Source: Kingdonia uniflora
Taxonomy: Eukaryota > Streptophyta > Magnoliopsida > Ranunculales > Circaeasteraceae
Assembly (NCBI GenBank): GCA_014058105.1
Contig: JACGCM010001538.1
Location: 1-64,000 of the forward strand
DNA: 64,000 nt
Direction: 5' to 3'
In this document: positions 1 through 11,282 of the stretch, piece by piece
How positions within the stretch are numbered: position 1 is the first letter of the stretch
How the letters are laid out: each line of letters starts with the position of its first letter
Program-made: the position numbers and the translations under genes
Notes under the pieces: generated by a model
Told to the model about the DNA's origin: nothing
Database searches by the model: none
Seen by the model: only the letters and a program-made list of their open reading frames with translations

Positions 1-1263
1 TATCGATTTACGGTGTGGCAAACTCTTAAAATTTATATTACTAAGTCATTTATTAAATCAAATGTGACACGAATATTAATTGTGTGCGTATTTAACAGGA
101 AACCCCCATCGGTCACTAATGGATACAAATAAGTGTACCCAACTTTTTCTGGTCTTTATCAACACAGCCATATTACAGATCAAGGTCGCAGCAGCCAAAC
201 AATGATCGTCCCTCAACAATGAACAGTTGTCACAAAAGGGCCCCATGCAGGAAGACTAGTGAAGAGGATTAGATCTAGATATTATTCAAGGTTATAATCG
301 ATATGCATCGTTTTTGGCCATGTGTTTAGGGGATTTTATTTAATGGTGACTATTCCCGAAACCCTTCCTATACTTTAAATAGGAGGGAAATAACACCACA
401 TGACGGGATCATATTGGAGGGGTTAAACTCCAACCGTTCATAGCCATAAATCCCTATGCTTTCCTCTAGTCTATCTTGCTAATTATGTCCCCCCCCCCAG
501 CCTAATAAGTAGTATGACAATGGGATCAAAAGGGATGAGTACTCTATAATTCATAGCCAGGCACCCCCCCTAGAGGACGGAACGTCACCCAATGTAGCCC
601 TTAGTGTGATTCTGGAGACCTAGTTAAAGTAATTCTTTCTATTCCCTAGCACCCCCCCGTAATTCGGGATATCGTACTCCATTCTTCACCTATTGCCTGC
701 ATTAGGGGCGAGGATTAGGAGGAATAATGATTTATGTAACCCATCTTGTTGGCACCATAATGCAGACCCTAAGTAGTTATACACGCCCGATTAATTCTTT
801 TTTTTTTTTTCTCCCCACTATGGAGGAAGGATAAACATAATTCGCACCTTATCAACCTTTTGCCGATCAACGCCTTTACTTGTGCCAGTAAGGGGGTTTA
901 TGGGCAGTTCCAATTCGGTACCTAAATCTCTTGTGATCTTTGATGTATTGCCTATGCTCGATAAGGTCAGGCACGATACGAGGACCTCGTAATTTACTCA
1001 CCATTTTATTTATGCATCTAACGGTGTTTTACAAAGGGGTGAGTGGAATCGATGCCTTGGTTTTTCCTCTACATTCCCCTATCTTGTAATTTGTTTCGTT
1101 TTTCTTTTTATTTCAAAACCTACACAACTCGTTGTTATTGGTAAACTAGTAGCTCGAAGTATAATTTGTACCACAAGACTCTAGGGATACGACCCCGCTT
1201 ACCCTTGTACCTAACAGTACCCGTACACTTGCGGTCTTTTACGACATCGTTTATAATCGATCA
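1..1263 (+). repeat. 5' LTR of the Athila-like element (left edge cut)
   Basis: The sequence matches the LTR at 9675-10766 over its length and ends in ATCA just before the primer site. It is about 170 bp longer than the 3' LTR, mostly through many one- to few-base insertions, often C or other homopolymer additions. The last 200 bp are the best conserved and include a shared 32-base block with the word GATACGACCCCGCTTACCC. The start lies about 14 bp beyond the window. Confidence 0.85.
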
Positions 1264-1269
1264 AGATTT

Positions 1270-1285
1270 TGGCGCCGTTGCCGGG
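1270..1285 (+). other. Primer binding site, tRNA-Asp type
   Basis: TGGCGCCGTTGCCGGG is complementary to the 3' end of plant tRNA-Asp including CCA. It lies 6 bases after the LTR end. The match stops after 16 bases, where the sequence continues ACTAA. Confidence 0.9.
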
Positions 1286-2900
1286 ACTAAAGTGCGTTTT
1301 TATTGAGATGCAATTTTAAGCTGATTTTTCCTTCTTTTATGTTTTTTTTAGTAGTTTGTATTATAGTGACCGGTATAGCATATAGTGTTTCTATTATTAT
1401 CGTTTCTCTAGTTTAGTTCTTAAAAGAAAAAAAAAATATTCTTTTTTTTGGCGCTATAGTAGCTGTGAAGTCTGTCCCTGAATATTTCACTGTTTTTGAT
1501 CACCTAAACTTTACAGTTGAGGAATATGTTTTCTACAAAATTTTAGTTAATTTAAAACCCTTTCCGAATTGCTATAGATCATAGTTTTTCTGCTTTGTCG
1601 TTTGTGAGTTACAGCATTTTGAAAAAATAGTACAAAAGCAGTCTCCGTTAAGGACGCCGCTGTTCATTCATCACCTTGTTTTGACCGTCAAGGCTAAATT
1701 CAAGATAACTTCCTCCTTCAGTATTTTTCCTTTTTGAATTATTTTTCCAAATTGATATTATTATTCCTCTCTCTCAACCGAGCTGAAGATATGCGCATTT
1801 GAAAATCAGACATCATAGACTACAATAACCTTAAAATTGAATAATATTGTTATCGAAGTTCATTAATCATTTTTACTTGTTTTGCAGGATAGTCACAAAG
1901 TTGGAAATGAGACAGACAATACGCAAAGCTAAAGCACCATCAAATCCATCCTTCTTGTACCCCCTAAGTGAAGGGCACTTCTTCTTGCCCCCTAAGTAAA
2001 GGGCGGCACAGCTATACCGGAAACACTTTCTGCTGGTTGGTACTTCTCAAACTTGACGTCTAGAAAGGGTACTATCCGCTCCGCCCTGGCACTAGGACAT
2101 ATAAGTCGTGTGGACTGTAGATATACACGCTGCTCTAATTAAAATTTGTTATAGTCGGATTGACCTATTGTTGTGTTCAATATTCTTTTTCATTCCACCA
2201 TTAGTAAAGGTAAAAACTGTTAGACTTGCGGGATTTCATCACCCACAAAAACTTTCCGACAAGTGCGACCACCTATTAGGGATACGAAAAAATTCGTATC
2301 ACACAAAAATTGAACGTCCCAGACCTCAAAATAACTGTTATAAAAAAGAGTAGCAAGATTCCCGTGGGATTTCATCACCCAACGGATAGATGTACCGGAC
2401 CGGGGTACAAACACGGGTTAATAGGATACGGCCCCAACCTAGTACCGTGAATACTGGTTATAGGTTCACGACATCACCGTTCCGAGTGCTGACGTACGAT
2501 AAGGCGACTCACTCGGGCGTGAGGACTGAACATCTACTTTAAGCTGGTACTAGCATAGTGACGCAGGGGAGTATAGGAACCAAAGCCTTTTGCCATCGTA
2601 CCCATTTTTAACATAGAAGAATATAGGGAGACTTAATAATTCATCTAAAAAATGTTGATGTGCTAGAATCTATGTTTGATTGGTTATTTAATGCAACAGT
2701 GCTGAATTTTATTGATTATTAGTTGTGCATGATCATTAGACACGTGAAGGAAAATGTTTAGGAAGCTTACCAGAATCTTTGCCCATTTACGGGCCACCAA
2801 CACAGCCTAAGCGGAGAGGCGACCACCTTGCCAGTCAATATCTAGAGGACTTAAGAGCCCAAGTTTGGGAGGAAAGTAATCCATCTTGAGGTTTTCCAAT
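1286..2900 (+). other. Long 5' leader of the Athila-like element
   Basis: No coding sequence is convincing here. The stretch is homologous to 61.9-63.06 kb read on the minus strand, the leader of the right-hand element. It contains two exact copies of GGGATTTCATCACCC (2230-2244 and 2366-2380). Between them lies a perfect hairpin at 2281-2300 with 8-bp arms GATACGAA/TTCGTATC and a 4-base loop. A second small hairpin (TGTACC/GGTACA, 2391-2409) follows. The hairpin and both repeats recur in the right-hand copy with nearly the same spacing. Confidence 0.7.
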
Positions 2901-4500
2901 TTCGGAGGAGGGTAATTCATCTAAAGTTGACCCAATTGAACTTATTGTCGAGCTAGAAGTTAAACCCCCAATCATGGCTGCCGCCAAATCTCTTTGGGAC
3001 TATTGGACCCTAGTGGTGAGCGATGCCTTCGTGTATTGTGTTACCAGTTGTTACGACAAACCATTATGAAATCAAGCCTAGTATGATCCAAATGTTACCT
3101 ACATTTCGTGGGCTTGATTCTGAGAGCCCTTATAAGTACGTCTACGAGTTTAAGAAAATATGTGCGCTCTTCAAATACCAATTTTACTGAGGATTCCGTC
3201 CTCCTTCGTTTATTCCCATTCTCGCTAAAAGACAGGTGAGTCATTGGCTTGATTCATTGGAATCAGCATCAATCAATTCATGGGATCAAATGGAGACCAG
3301 TTCAAATCCAAATGGTTTCTATGGAAAAACCCTCGCACTTAGAAATGTAGTTGTTGAATTGTTTTCAAAATGATGGTGAAACGTTTTACGAGGCCTGGGA
3401 AAGATATAAAGATCTTCTTTCACAATGTCCCCATCATGGTTTTAAGAAGCAACATCTAGCCCAGATCTCTATCGTAGAATAACTTCTGAGAATCGTTATA
3501 GGATAGAATCCATGCATAGTGGCAAATTCCAGGACCTTGAACCTGATAGAGCTTTTGAGGAGTTTGAGACGTTGGCTAAGAACTCTCAGCAGTGGGATTT
3601 TGATCCACATAGAAGTATTCGTACATCCCAAAAGGTGGCTTATACGAAGTGAGTGAGGGAACGTCCATCAAAGCCCATTAGATACTCTTACCCAAAAATC
3701 GAGTCTATGGCTACGAATCAATCTAAGGGTAGTGTGAACCAGTTCAGCAACAGGGTTGCACCGCTTGTTATAATGTAACCCATGTACTCATGTGCCTCAT
3801 GCTCAATGAAATGAATGACATCAGTGCAAGTGAATGCTTTGAATAATACCTATAAGAGGCCATTTGACTCTTACAAGCCACTTGGCAGAACCACCCATTT
3901 TTTTGTAGAAGAACAACCAACCCTTTAGGTTTTGAGAGCCACCAGCCACAGGTCATAATTTTCCTAGGATCCCCTTTTTCAATCTTATCCTCAGGCATCT
4001 CAGCAATCCTTTCAGTCATCCAAACAGTTCCCACCCGTTCTACCCAAACCATCTTTGGAATATACTCTTGCTCTCTTCATGCAACAAAAATGGAAAGCCA
4101 AAACAAGCGTTTCAATTTCAGCAACAAATGATACAATTTCAAAACAGTCTTTGGTGAATCAGAATTCAGCATCCCAATCTATCTCTAATCTCGAGACTCA
4201 AATAAGACAATTGAAAATGCATTGCATGAGAGACCACCAGGTACCCTATCTAGCCAACCTGTATCTAATCTGAAAGGACCACTGGGGTTTGATTCTAGCT
4301 CAATCTCAATGCAGGTTAATGCCATTACAACTCTTCGAAGTGGTAGACAAATTGATAACCAAGTTGAAATGCCTAGGGTTTGAGCCAACAGCCGTTGCTA
4401 TTGAGGATGAGGTCAGTACGAGTACACCTTCTAAGAAATTTAAGGAGTTGCCTACCTTATCTATTTCCATACAAAAGGCACATATTGAGCCAAAGGTGCC
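2900..4500 (+). pseudogene. Athila-type gag remnant
   Basis: Gag forms the virus-like particle of the retrotransposon. Around 3085-3180 the translation contains the stretch MIQMLPTFRGLDSESPYKYV, and around 3380-3440 it contains ETFYEAWERYKDLLSQCPHH. Both are typical of plant Athila gag. A glutamine-rich C-terminal part (about 4070-4240, ending SNLETQIRQL) is shared with the right-hand element at about 61.5-61.6 kb. The frame is broken many times by stops and shifts, for example at 3188 and around 3480-3530. The start codon cannot be fixed. Confidence 0.7.
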
Positions 4501-4509
4501 TTATCCACA

Positions 4510-5079
4510 ATGCCTTCTTCCGCTAATAAAGGAATTCAATTTGATGAGATATTGGATACATTTAAGCAAGTTCATATAAATATTCCAGTACTCGATGCCA
4601 TCATGCTTATCCCTGCATATGCCAAATTCCTTAAAGATGCATGCACTAGGAAAAAGAAAATCAATGTGCACAAGAAAGTCTTCTTGACTGAGACATTAAC
4701 CCCGCCTAAGCTTCGAGATCCTGGAAGCCCAACCATCCCTTGTGAAATTAGAGATCACAAAGTGGATAGGGCGTTACTTGACTTAGGTACTAGTGTGAAT
4801 ATCCTAACTTACTCGGTCTATCAAGAATTAGAACTTGGAGAACTCGAACCTACCTGAATGGCACTTCAATTGGCTGACAGGTCAATACGATACCCACGTG
4901 GTATCCTTGAGGATATTCTTATCAAGGTTGATACCCTCATTTTTCCTGTGGATTTTTTTGTTTGGGACACTGAAGATGTAAAAAATCCAAGCTATGAGAT
5001 CCCCATCATATTGGGTCGCCCTTTCCTTGCGACTGCTCATGCAATTATTAATTACTTTAATGGGGTCTTGCAACTATAA
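4510..5079 (+). pseudogene. Athila aspartic protease region
   Basis: The frame from 4510 to 4857 encodes a linker with the word YAKFLKDACTRKKK and then the protease active-site region RALLDLGTSVNILTYSVYQE. The catalytic triad, usually DLGAS in Athila-type elements, reads DLGTS here. After a TGA at 4855 the same frame continues through LQLADRSIRYPRGILEDIL to the conserved ILGRPFLATAHAII. The protease cuts the polyprotein. One in-frame stop separates the two halves, so the copy is inactive as it stands. It is the best preserved part of this element together with RT and integrase. Confidence 0.8.
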
Positions 5080-5600
5080 ATGGGAGACATGAAGATCAAG
5101 CTCAATGTTTTTAACAATAATACTCAAGTTCCACATTCTGATGAAATGGCTGAGCTGAATATGATTGACTCCCTAGTTTATAACTCGTTCCCTAAATCAT
5201 TTTTTGAAGACCCCTTAGAATCATGTCTTGTAAACTTTGGTAAAGACTTCGATGAAAATCCGATTGTTGAAGAGCTTAATACTCTACTTGACTCAACACC
5301 TATTTTTACCAAGTCCAAATGGAGACCTCATGCTGAACCTCTGGAACCGCCCACTACTTTGCCATTCCATCCATTATTAATACACCCAAGTTAGACCTCA
5401 AGCTATTAACTAAGACTTTGAAGTATGTTTTCTTAGATGATTCTAACACTCTGTCTGTGATCATAGCTTCCAACCTCAATGTTGACCAGGAAAGTAGATT
5501 GATGGGTGTTCTTGGAAGATACGAATCATCCCTAGGGTGGTCTATAGCAGACTTGAAGGGGATTAGCATGCATCGTATCAATCTCGAGGAAGGTGCTTAA
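5080..5600 (+). pseudogene. Protease-RT linker of Athila pol
   Basis: The stretch encodes acidic, weakly conserved sequence between protease and RT in two frames (5080-5394 and 5418-5600). The second frame ends with LGWSIADLKGISMHRINLEE, which resembles the segment just before the RT core in Ty3 elements. Stops at 5392 and 5598 and frame changes show decay. Confidence 0.55.
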
Positions 5601-6505
5601 AATTCTCGCGAGATGCAACGGTGATTTAATCCCACCATGATGTAGGTAGTAAAGAAGGAAGTTCTCAAACTTTTGGACTTGGGTATCATATACCCCATTT
5701 CGGATAGTAAGTGGATCAGTCTCATTCAGGTTATACCTAAGAAATCAGGGATTACTATAGTTGAGAATGAAAATAATGACCTAATCCCCACCCACATGAC
5801 CACCGGGTGGCGTGTATGTATCGACTACAGGAAATTAAACACGATCACGAGGAAAGATCATTTTCCATTTCCTTTCATTAATCAAATGCTTGAACGCATA
5901 GCCGGAAAAAGATATTACTGTTTTCTTGACGGTTATTCTGGATACAATCAGATCTCCATTGCCCCAGAAGATCAGGAGAAGACAATTTTCACGTGTCCCA
6001 ATGGGATATATGCTTATCGACGTATGCCATTTGGGTTGTGCAATGTACCCGCTATATTCTAGCGTTGTATGATGAGCATATTTTATGATATGGTTGATAA
6101 ATTTCTTGAAATCTTTATAGATGACTTTCTGTGTATGGATCGTCTTTTGACAAATGCTTACACCATTTAGAGCACGTGCTAAAATGATGTACACAAACCA
6201 ATTTGGTCTTAAACTGGGAAAAATGCCACTTCATGGTGACACAAGGGATAGTTCTTGGATATATTATCTCCAACAAAGGGATTGAAGTTGATAAGGCCAA
6301 TATCGATATTATTTCTTCTTTACCTCCACCTCGGAGGGTTAAGGCCATTTGATTATTTTTGGGGCATGCTGAGTTTTATGGCCGGTTCATCAAAGATTTT
6401 AGTAAAATTTCTCAGCCCTTATCAATTTACTTGCTAAGGACACTGATTTCAACTTTGATGACGCATGTTCAAGAGCTTTTGAGAAGCTCAAACTTTTACA
6501 AACTT
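5601..6505 (+). pseudogene. Athila reverse transcriptase (broken)
   Basis: From 5673 the frame shows the order expected for Athila RT: IYPISDSKWISLIQVIPKKS, an insertion with asparagine- and glutamate-rich residues, GWRVCIDYRKLN, FLDGYSGYNQISIAPEDQEK and RMPFGLCNVP. A TAG at 6060 replaces the glutamine that normally follows the phenylalanine. The catalytic motif appears downstream as FIDDF (about 6114-6128), the Athila form of YxDD. Several more stops and shifts follow up to 6505. RT copies the element RNA into DNA in the particle. The domain order and the insertion make the family call firm; loss of function is also clear. Confidence 0.85.
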
Positions 6506-6514
6506 CAGCCCCTA

Positions 6515-6990
6515 TCATCCAACCTCCCAATTGGGAACTTCCCTTCGAGCTCATGTGTGACGCTTTAGTTTACACTGTTGGAGCAGTTTTAGGGCAAAGA
6601 GTAGATAATAAGCCTCATCTTATTTACTATGCTAGCCGCACGCTTAATGACGCACAGTTAAATTACTCCTCCACGGAGAAGGAGTTATTAGTCATTGTGT
6701 TTGCATTGGAGAAATTTTGATCATACCTTGTTGGATCCAAAATCATTATTTACACCGACCATGCGGCCTTAAAGTATTTACTATCTAAAAAAGACGTTAA
6801 GCCTCGGTTAATCAGATGGATTCTTTTGTTACAAGAATTTAATATCAAAATTCGAGATAAGAAAGGTGTTGAGAATGTGGTTGCGGATCATCTATCTCGA
6901 ATTCTCACTGAGGGTGCTGAAGATTTTCTCCCTATCTTAGAGACATTTCCTGATGAGCAGCTCATGGCTATCTCATAACTGCCTTGGTTC
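6515..6990 (+). pseudogene. Athila RNase H
   Basis: One frame reads MCDALVYTVGAVLGQR, then HLIYYASRTLND, then NYSSTEKELLVIVFALEKF. After a TGA at 6718 it continues with IIIYTDHAALKYLLSKKDVK and ends VENVVADHLSRI. These are the Ty3 RNase H blocks. The domain degrades the RNA strand during reverse transcription. Only one stop interrupts it, making it one of the better preserved domains. Confidence 0.8.
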
Positions 6991-8265
6991 GCCGATATTG
7001 TCAATTATCTTGTTACGCAACGATTACCTCCCCAATGGTCAAAGCAAGATAGAACCAAATTCTTGCACGAGGTTAGACATTTTAGTTGGGACGATCCTTA
7101 TCTTTATAAGTTTTGTTCTGACCAAGTGATTAAGAGATGCATCCCAAATGATGAGTTCTATAGTGTACTCATATTTTGTCATACCTTAGCTTACGGAGGA
7201 CATTTTGGGACCAAGAAAACTGCTACAAATGCCCTTCAATTTGGTGTTTATTGGCTTACCCTTTTTCGCGACGCACATACATTTCGTTCTAAATGTGATA
7301 GGTGCCAGAGGACTGGGAATATTTCTCATCGAAACATGATGCCTTTGAACAACATCCTTATTGTTGAACTATTTGATGTTTGGGGCATTGACTTTATGGG
7401 CCCATTTTCTTCTTCTCGCGGTTACCTTTACATTCTAGTTGTAGTCGATTATGTTTCCAAATGGGTTGAGGCAGTGTCATGCCAAACGAATGACCATAAG
7501 CCTGAGGTAAAAATTTTAAAAACTATTTTTAATCGTTTTGGCACGCCTCGGGAAATTATTAGTGATGGTGGTAAACATTTTTAGGACCGTGTCTTTCAAA
7601 ATATTTTGAAAACTTACTCCATCACTCATAAAGTTGCCACACCGTATCATCCACAAATAAGTGGTCAAGTCAAAGTATCCAATCAGGAGATCAAAAGAAT
7701 TTTTGAAAAAACTGTTTGAACCGATCGTAAAGATTGGTCTGATCGTCTTGATGATGCCCTTTGGGCATATCGAACAGCTTATAAAACCCTGATTGGTATG
7801 TCACCCAATAGACTTGTCTTTGGAAAGGCTTGCCACATACCTGTAGAATTGAAACACAAGACCCTGTGGGCTACAAAGGCCTTCAACTTTGAAATGGATA
7901 AAGCCATATCACATAGAAAACTTCAATTTTCTAAACTTGGCGAACTTCGTCGCGAGGCTTATGAAAATGCAAAATTTTACAAGGAATAAACTAAAGCTTT
8001 TCATGATAAGTCGATTATTCGCAAAAAATTTGAGCCTAATCAAAAAGTGTTACTCTACAATTCACAGCTACGTTTATTTCCTGGGAAATTACGTTCTTGT
8101 TGGTACGGCCCTTTTATAATTAGAACTGTTTATCCTCATGGAGCCGTAGAGGTGGAGGATCCGAAGAACAGAAATATTTTTTAGGTCAATGGCCAACGAT
8201 TAAAACCGTACTTAGGGTCCAACACTTTTGATGAAGAGATAATATTTCTAAATGATCCAGTATAT
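6991..8265 (+). pseudogene. Athila integrase
   Basis: The N-terminal zinc-binding HHCC region is visible as CHTLAYGGHFG and CDRCQR (about 7176-7310). The catalytic core has its first aspartate in VWGIDFMGPF, the second in REIISDGGKHF, and the glutamate in a NQEIKRIF context near 7680. A TAG at 7582 follows the second motif. Further stops occur at about 7718 and 7987. The C-terminal part reads [15 protein letters not shown] and ends near NGQRLKPYL (about 8200). No chromodomain follows. Integrase joins the cDNA to the host genome; this copy is broken. Confidence 0.85.
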
Positions 8266-9674
8266 CAGAACTGATATAATGTACCCCTATAGTACAATTA
8301 TAAATCATTTAAGTATGGGGGTACATTTGTCTGGCTGAAGACGGTAAACTTAGCACTTCTTGGGAGGCAACCCTTGACACATTCAAGTGAGACATTTAAA
8401 TTTTCTATTTATTTTCTTATTCTCCAACATTGAGAGCAATGCTTGATTTAAGTTTGGGGGTAGGAAACCATTTCTTGATATACCTTTTGAAGAAAAGTGA
8501 AATAATGGCACTTTGACAATTTATGATATATTTTGACAAATTTCCAAAAACTTAAACTGATATTACCTTGACATAAATATTATGGAAAAACCTAAATTTT
8601 GAAGTTGTACCAATTATACACTAGAATATTTTGGAATATCTTAAGCTAGATGTACTATCTTTTTATTAGTGACTAATTCAAGTTAACTTGCCATATTTTG
8701 GAAACGTGCACTTCACTGTAGTTTTGTAATTAATATTTTCAATAGATTTTTACTCAGTATAAGGGAAATTTAGCATTTATGTTAGGAATAGTTTGCTACA
8801 AGGGAGACAACTGCCTAAGAATAAATTCATTCCTAAGAAAAAAATAATAAATAAGCCAAATATGCTCTAAAAACTTTTACGCTGTAAGGCTACTCGTATG
8901 ATTAAGAATTGAAAGAGGAAAAATTATCACCAATCTCGAGTTTGACCATGAACTATGTGAAAGGAGAATTATAAAATATTACTTGTGAGAATCCTGAGTC
9001 TAGGTCATGATGGGGTACCACACCCTCGCAACCTTAAACAACTGGCAAGGATTGTTGGCTAAAAACTCCTTGTTATGAAGACTTCACCAAGAAATAAAGT
9101 ACTCAAAAGAAAAGGCTTGAAAAGAAAAAATAAATTAAGTAAAATAAAATTTTAGGAAGACGAATTGACTAAGGCACTTGTCGAACTGACCGTTGAATTT
9201 ATTCCAGTAAGAACTAGACTACTAAAAAAACTGAATAAATTATTCTAGACAACGTATTAGGCGATAAAACTATTTTCATTATACACTCAAATATAGCTAA
9301 AGCAAAATACTTGAATCTTTTTATAATCTTGAGGTAGTACCTCTAGTTTCGGATAAGCTTAAAATATTCTTTGATATACTTGGGAGAATAGCAAGTTTAA
9401 GGATTTTTTTTTTCATTGGTATATTTTTGTCACAACTAAGTAAGGATAAGTTCACAGGAAATGAGTCATATGTATTCTAGAATTGTTTAAAATGTCATTA
9501 TTAACTTTTGTGGGTATAGTCACTGCAAACCCTCACGAGACAATACTCGTCCGTCATGCTAAACCTGGGGGTTTAACGGCTTGTTGCATACGCTAAATGA
9601 TACCGCGTGACATGCGAAAATGGTTTTTGTTAACTTTCGCTCGAGGACTAGCAAAATATAAGTTCGGGGGTATT
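8266..9674 (+). other. 3' non-coding region and polypurine tract
   Basis: No ORF is convincing. The stretch is homologous to 58.6-59.95 kb read on the minus strand. It contains the words GGGGGTACATT (8324-8334), CTTGGGAGGCAACCC (8359-8373) and AAGTTTGGGGGTAGG (8451-8465), typical purine-rich words of Athila-like elements. The likely polypurine tract is just before the LTR at about 9657-9674, ending GTTCGGGGGTATT. No env-like gene is present. Confidence 0.7.
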
Positions 9675-10766
9675 TAATAGACACGTAATATTTACGTGTA
9701 CAACTCCTAAATTTATATCTACCTAGTCATTTATTAAATAAATGTGACACTAATACTATTTTTGTTTGTATTTACAGAAATCGGTCACATGATAAACAAG
9801 TCGTACATTTTTTTGGTCTTTAACGAAGAACAAGGGTCTCATTTAAAGAAGTCAACCAAAGGCCCATGCATGGAAGCCAATTGAAGAGAATTAGATATAG
9901 ATATTATTCTCATGATTTGTAATATATATGCATGATTTTAGGCATTGCTTAGGGAATTTTATATTAAAGGTGATATTTAGAAACCCTTCCCATACTTTAT
10001 AAATAGGAGGGGAATCCCAACCATGAGGGATCATCTTGGAGAGTGTAAATCAAAGTTCATAGCAATAAAAATTATTCTTTCTCTTGTTCTTATCTTTTAA
10101 TTTTATCGTAGTAATAGTAGTATGGCAATGATCAAAGGGATGAGTAGCTAATTTTTTTAGCCAAGGCTAGAGGAAGCTCTACCCAATAAAACCTTAATGT
10201 AGATTGTGTAGCTTAGTTAGAGCAATTACTTTCTATTTATCCTGAAATTTTGCATATTCGTATTCCTTCATCCTATGCTTGACCATAGCTAGGATTAGGA
10301 GGAATAATAAATCTATGTAACCATCTTGTTGGACCATAACAAGATAGGTTAGGAACATGGAGAAGAGAACATAATTCATACTTATCAACCGGACCATGGT
10401 TGAGTAATTTGGTTTATGGGTAGTTCCCAATTACTAAATCTCTTGTATCTTTTGATGTATTGCATATGTCCGGCCAAGGATATGCGATACGGGAACTCGT
10501 AATTTACTTTAATTATTTATGTTATCTAACGGTTACAAAGGGTGGAGTGGAATCGATGCCTTGGTTTTTCACTCCAATTTATCTTAAAATTTGTTTCATT
10601 TTTCTTTTTATTTCAAAACCTACACAAACTCGTTATTGGATAAAACTAGTAGCTCGAAGTATAATTCGTACCACAAGTCTCTAGGGATACGACCCCGCTT
10701 ACCCTTGTACTTAACGGTACACCGTGCACTTGCGGGTCTTTTAAGATGTCGGTTTATAATCAATCA
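9675..10766 (+). repeat. 3' LTR of the Athila-like element
   Basis: The start is set by comparison with the right-hand element, where the LTR begins TGATAGACACG; here the second base is A. The end is ATCA at 10766. A TATA-like box (TATAAATA) lies at 9998-10005 followed by AGGAGGGGAAT, as in the other LTR copies, so U3 ends near 10030. The downstream flank is CATTC; its partner lies outside the window. Confidence 0.85.
9998..10005 (+). promoter_or_regulatory. TATA box of the Athila LTR
   Basis: TATAAATA is followed by a purine-rich AGGAGGGG. The same block recurs in the LTRs at 55304-56428, 57515-58622 and 63084-64000 on the minus strand. Confidence 0.6.
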
Positions 10767-10775
10767 CATTCACTT

Positions 10776-11282
10776 CTAGCAAGTGTAATGTATCAATTTT
10801 ATTGAGAGATCTAAGGTGTTGAGCTTTGAATGTACTATAATTGTTTTACAAAATTCTTTTAAGCACAAAATACCCATAGACTCCCCAATCTGAAGGTATT
10901 CTTCTTGAGCGTTTGCGCTCGTACTGTTCAATAACATACGAAGTGCACACGTTATCTTTTGGTGCGAGGATAAGCCCATCGTCTTAGCAACATTTTTTCT
11001 TTGAATAAAATAGGGGTTCGAAGAAAGTATTTGATCATAGATATGTTGATACACACATTCGCTCATACGGAATCGACAATGAAATGGGATACCTTTGAAG
11101 ATTGAGTTGCCACCGAAGTAATCCCGATTAAGGCTAAACTCCCCCATTTTATGATTACGGCCTTTCGGCTTGTCAATCATTTCTATTTTACTACCTCCCC
11201 TCCTTCGTGATGATGTTGTCTCCTGCTCTTTTTCTATTGCTTCTCCCATCTCAATCATAATCTTGTTATACTCGTCCATCAT
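10776..11282 (-). pseudogene. PIF/Harbinger transposase, N-terminal fragment (HARBI1-like)
   Basis: The 168-residue frame contains RDYFGGNSIFKGIPFHCRFR, then NPYFIQRKNVAKTMGLSSHQ, CALRMLLNSTSANAQEEYLQ and IGESMGILCLKEFCKTI. This order is characteristic of the N-terminal region of plant PIF/Harbinger transposases and domesticated ALP1/HARBI1-like proteins. The catalytic DDE part, which should follow, is absent because the Athila-like LTR ends 9 bp away at 10766. The rest of the gene would lie left of the window. Whether this was an active transposon or a domesticated gene cannot be told. The start at 11282 is the first ATG of the frame and may be internal. Confidence 0.75.

Larger units (their letters stand above)
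1..10766 (+). mobile_element. Degenerate Athila-like Ty3/Gypsy LTR retrotransposon
   Basis: Two related LTRs (1-1263 and 9675-10766) flank an internal region with, in order, primer site, leader, gag, protease, reverse transcriptase, RNase H and integrase. The primer site at 1270-1285 matches the 3' end of plant tRNA-Asp, and the protease and RT sequences have Athila-type features, for example an insertion between the RT N-terminus and the DYRKLN block. LTR ends read TGAT (here TAAT) and ATCA. Every domain carries stops or shifts, so the copy cannot be autonomous. No env-like ORF follows integrase. About 14 bp of the left LTR, and the left target duplication, lie outside the window. Confidence 0.9.

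Noticed and set aside
1620..2660. Leader region as a separate gene (small ORFs at 2108-2414)
   Set aside because: The matching leader at 62-62.7 kb does not preserve the frame; conserved features there are RNA-type hairpin and repeats.
10233..10684. ORFs within the Athila LTR, repeated at 55219-55545, 57424-57764 and 62945-63610
   Set aside because: They recur in each LTR copy with different lengths and frames and have no family resemblance; LTRs are not expected to code.
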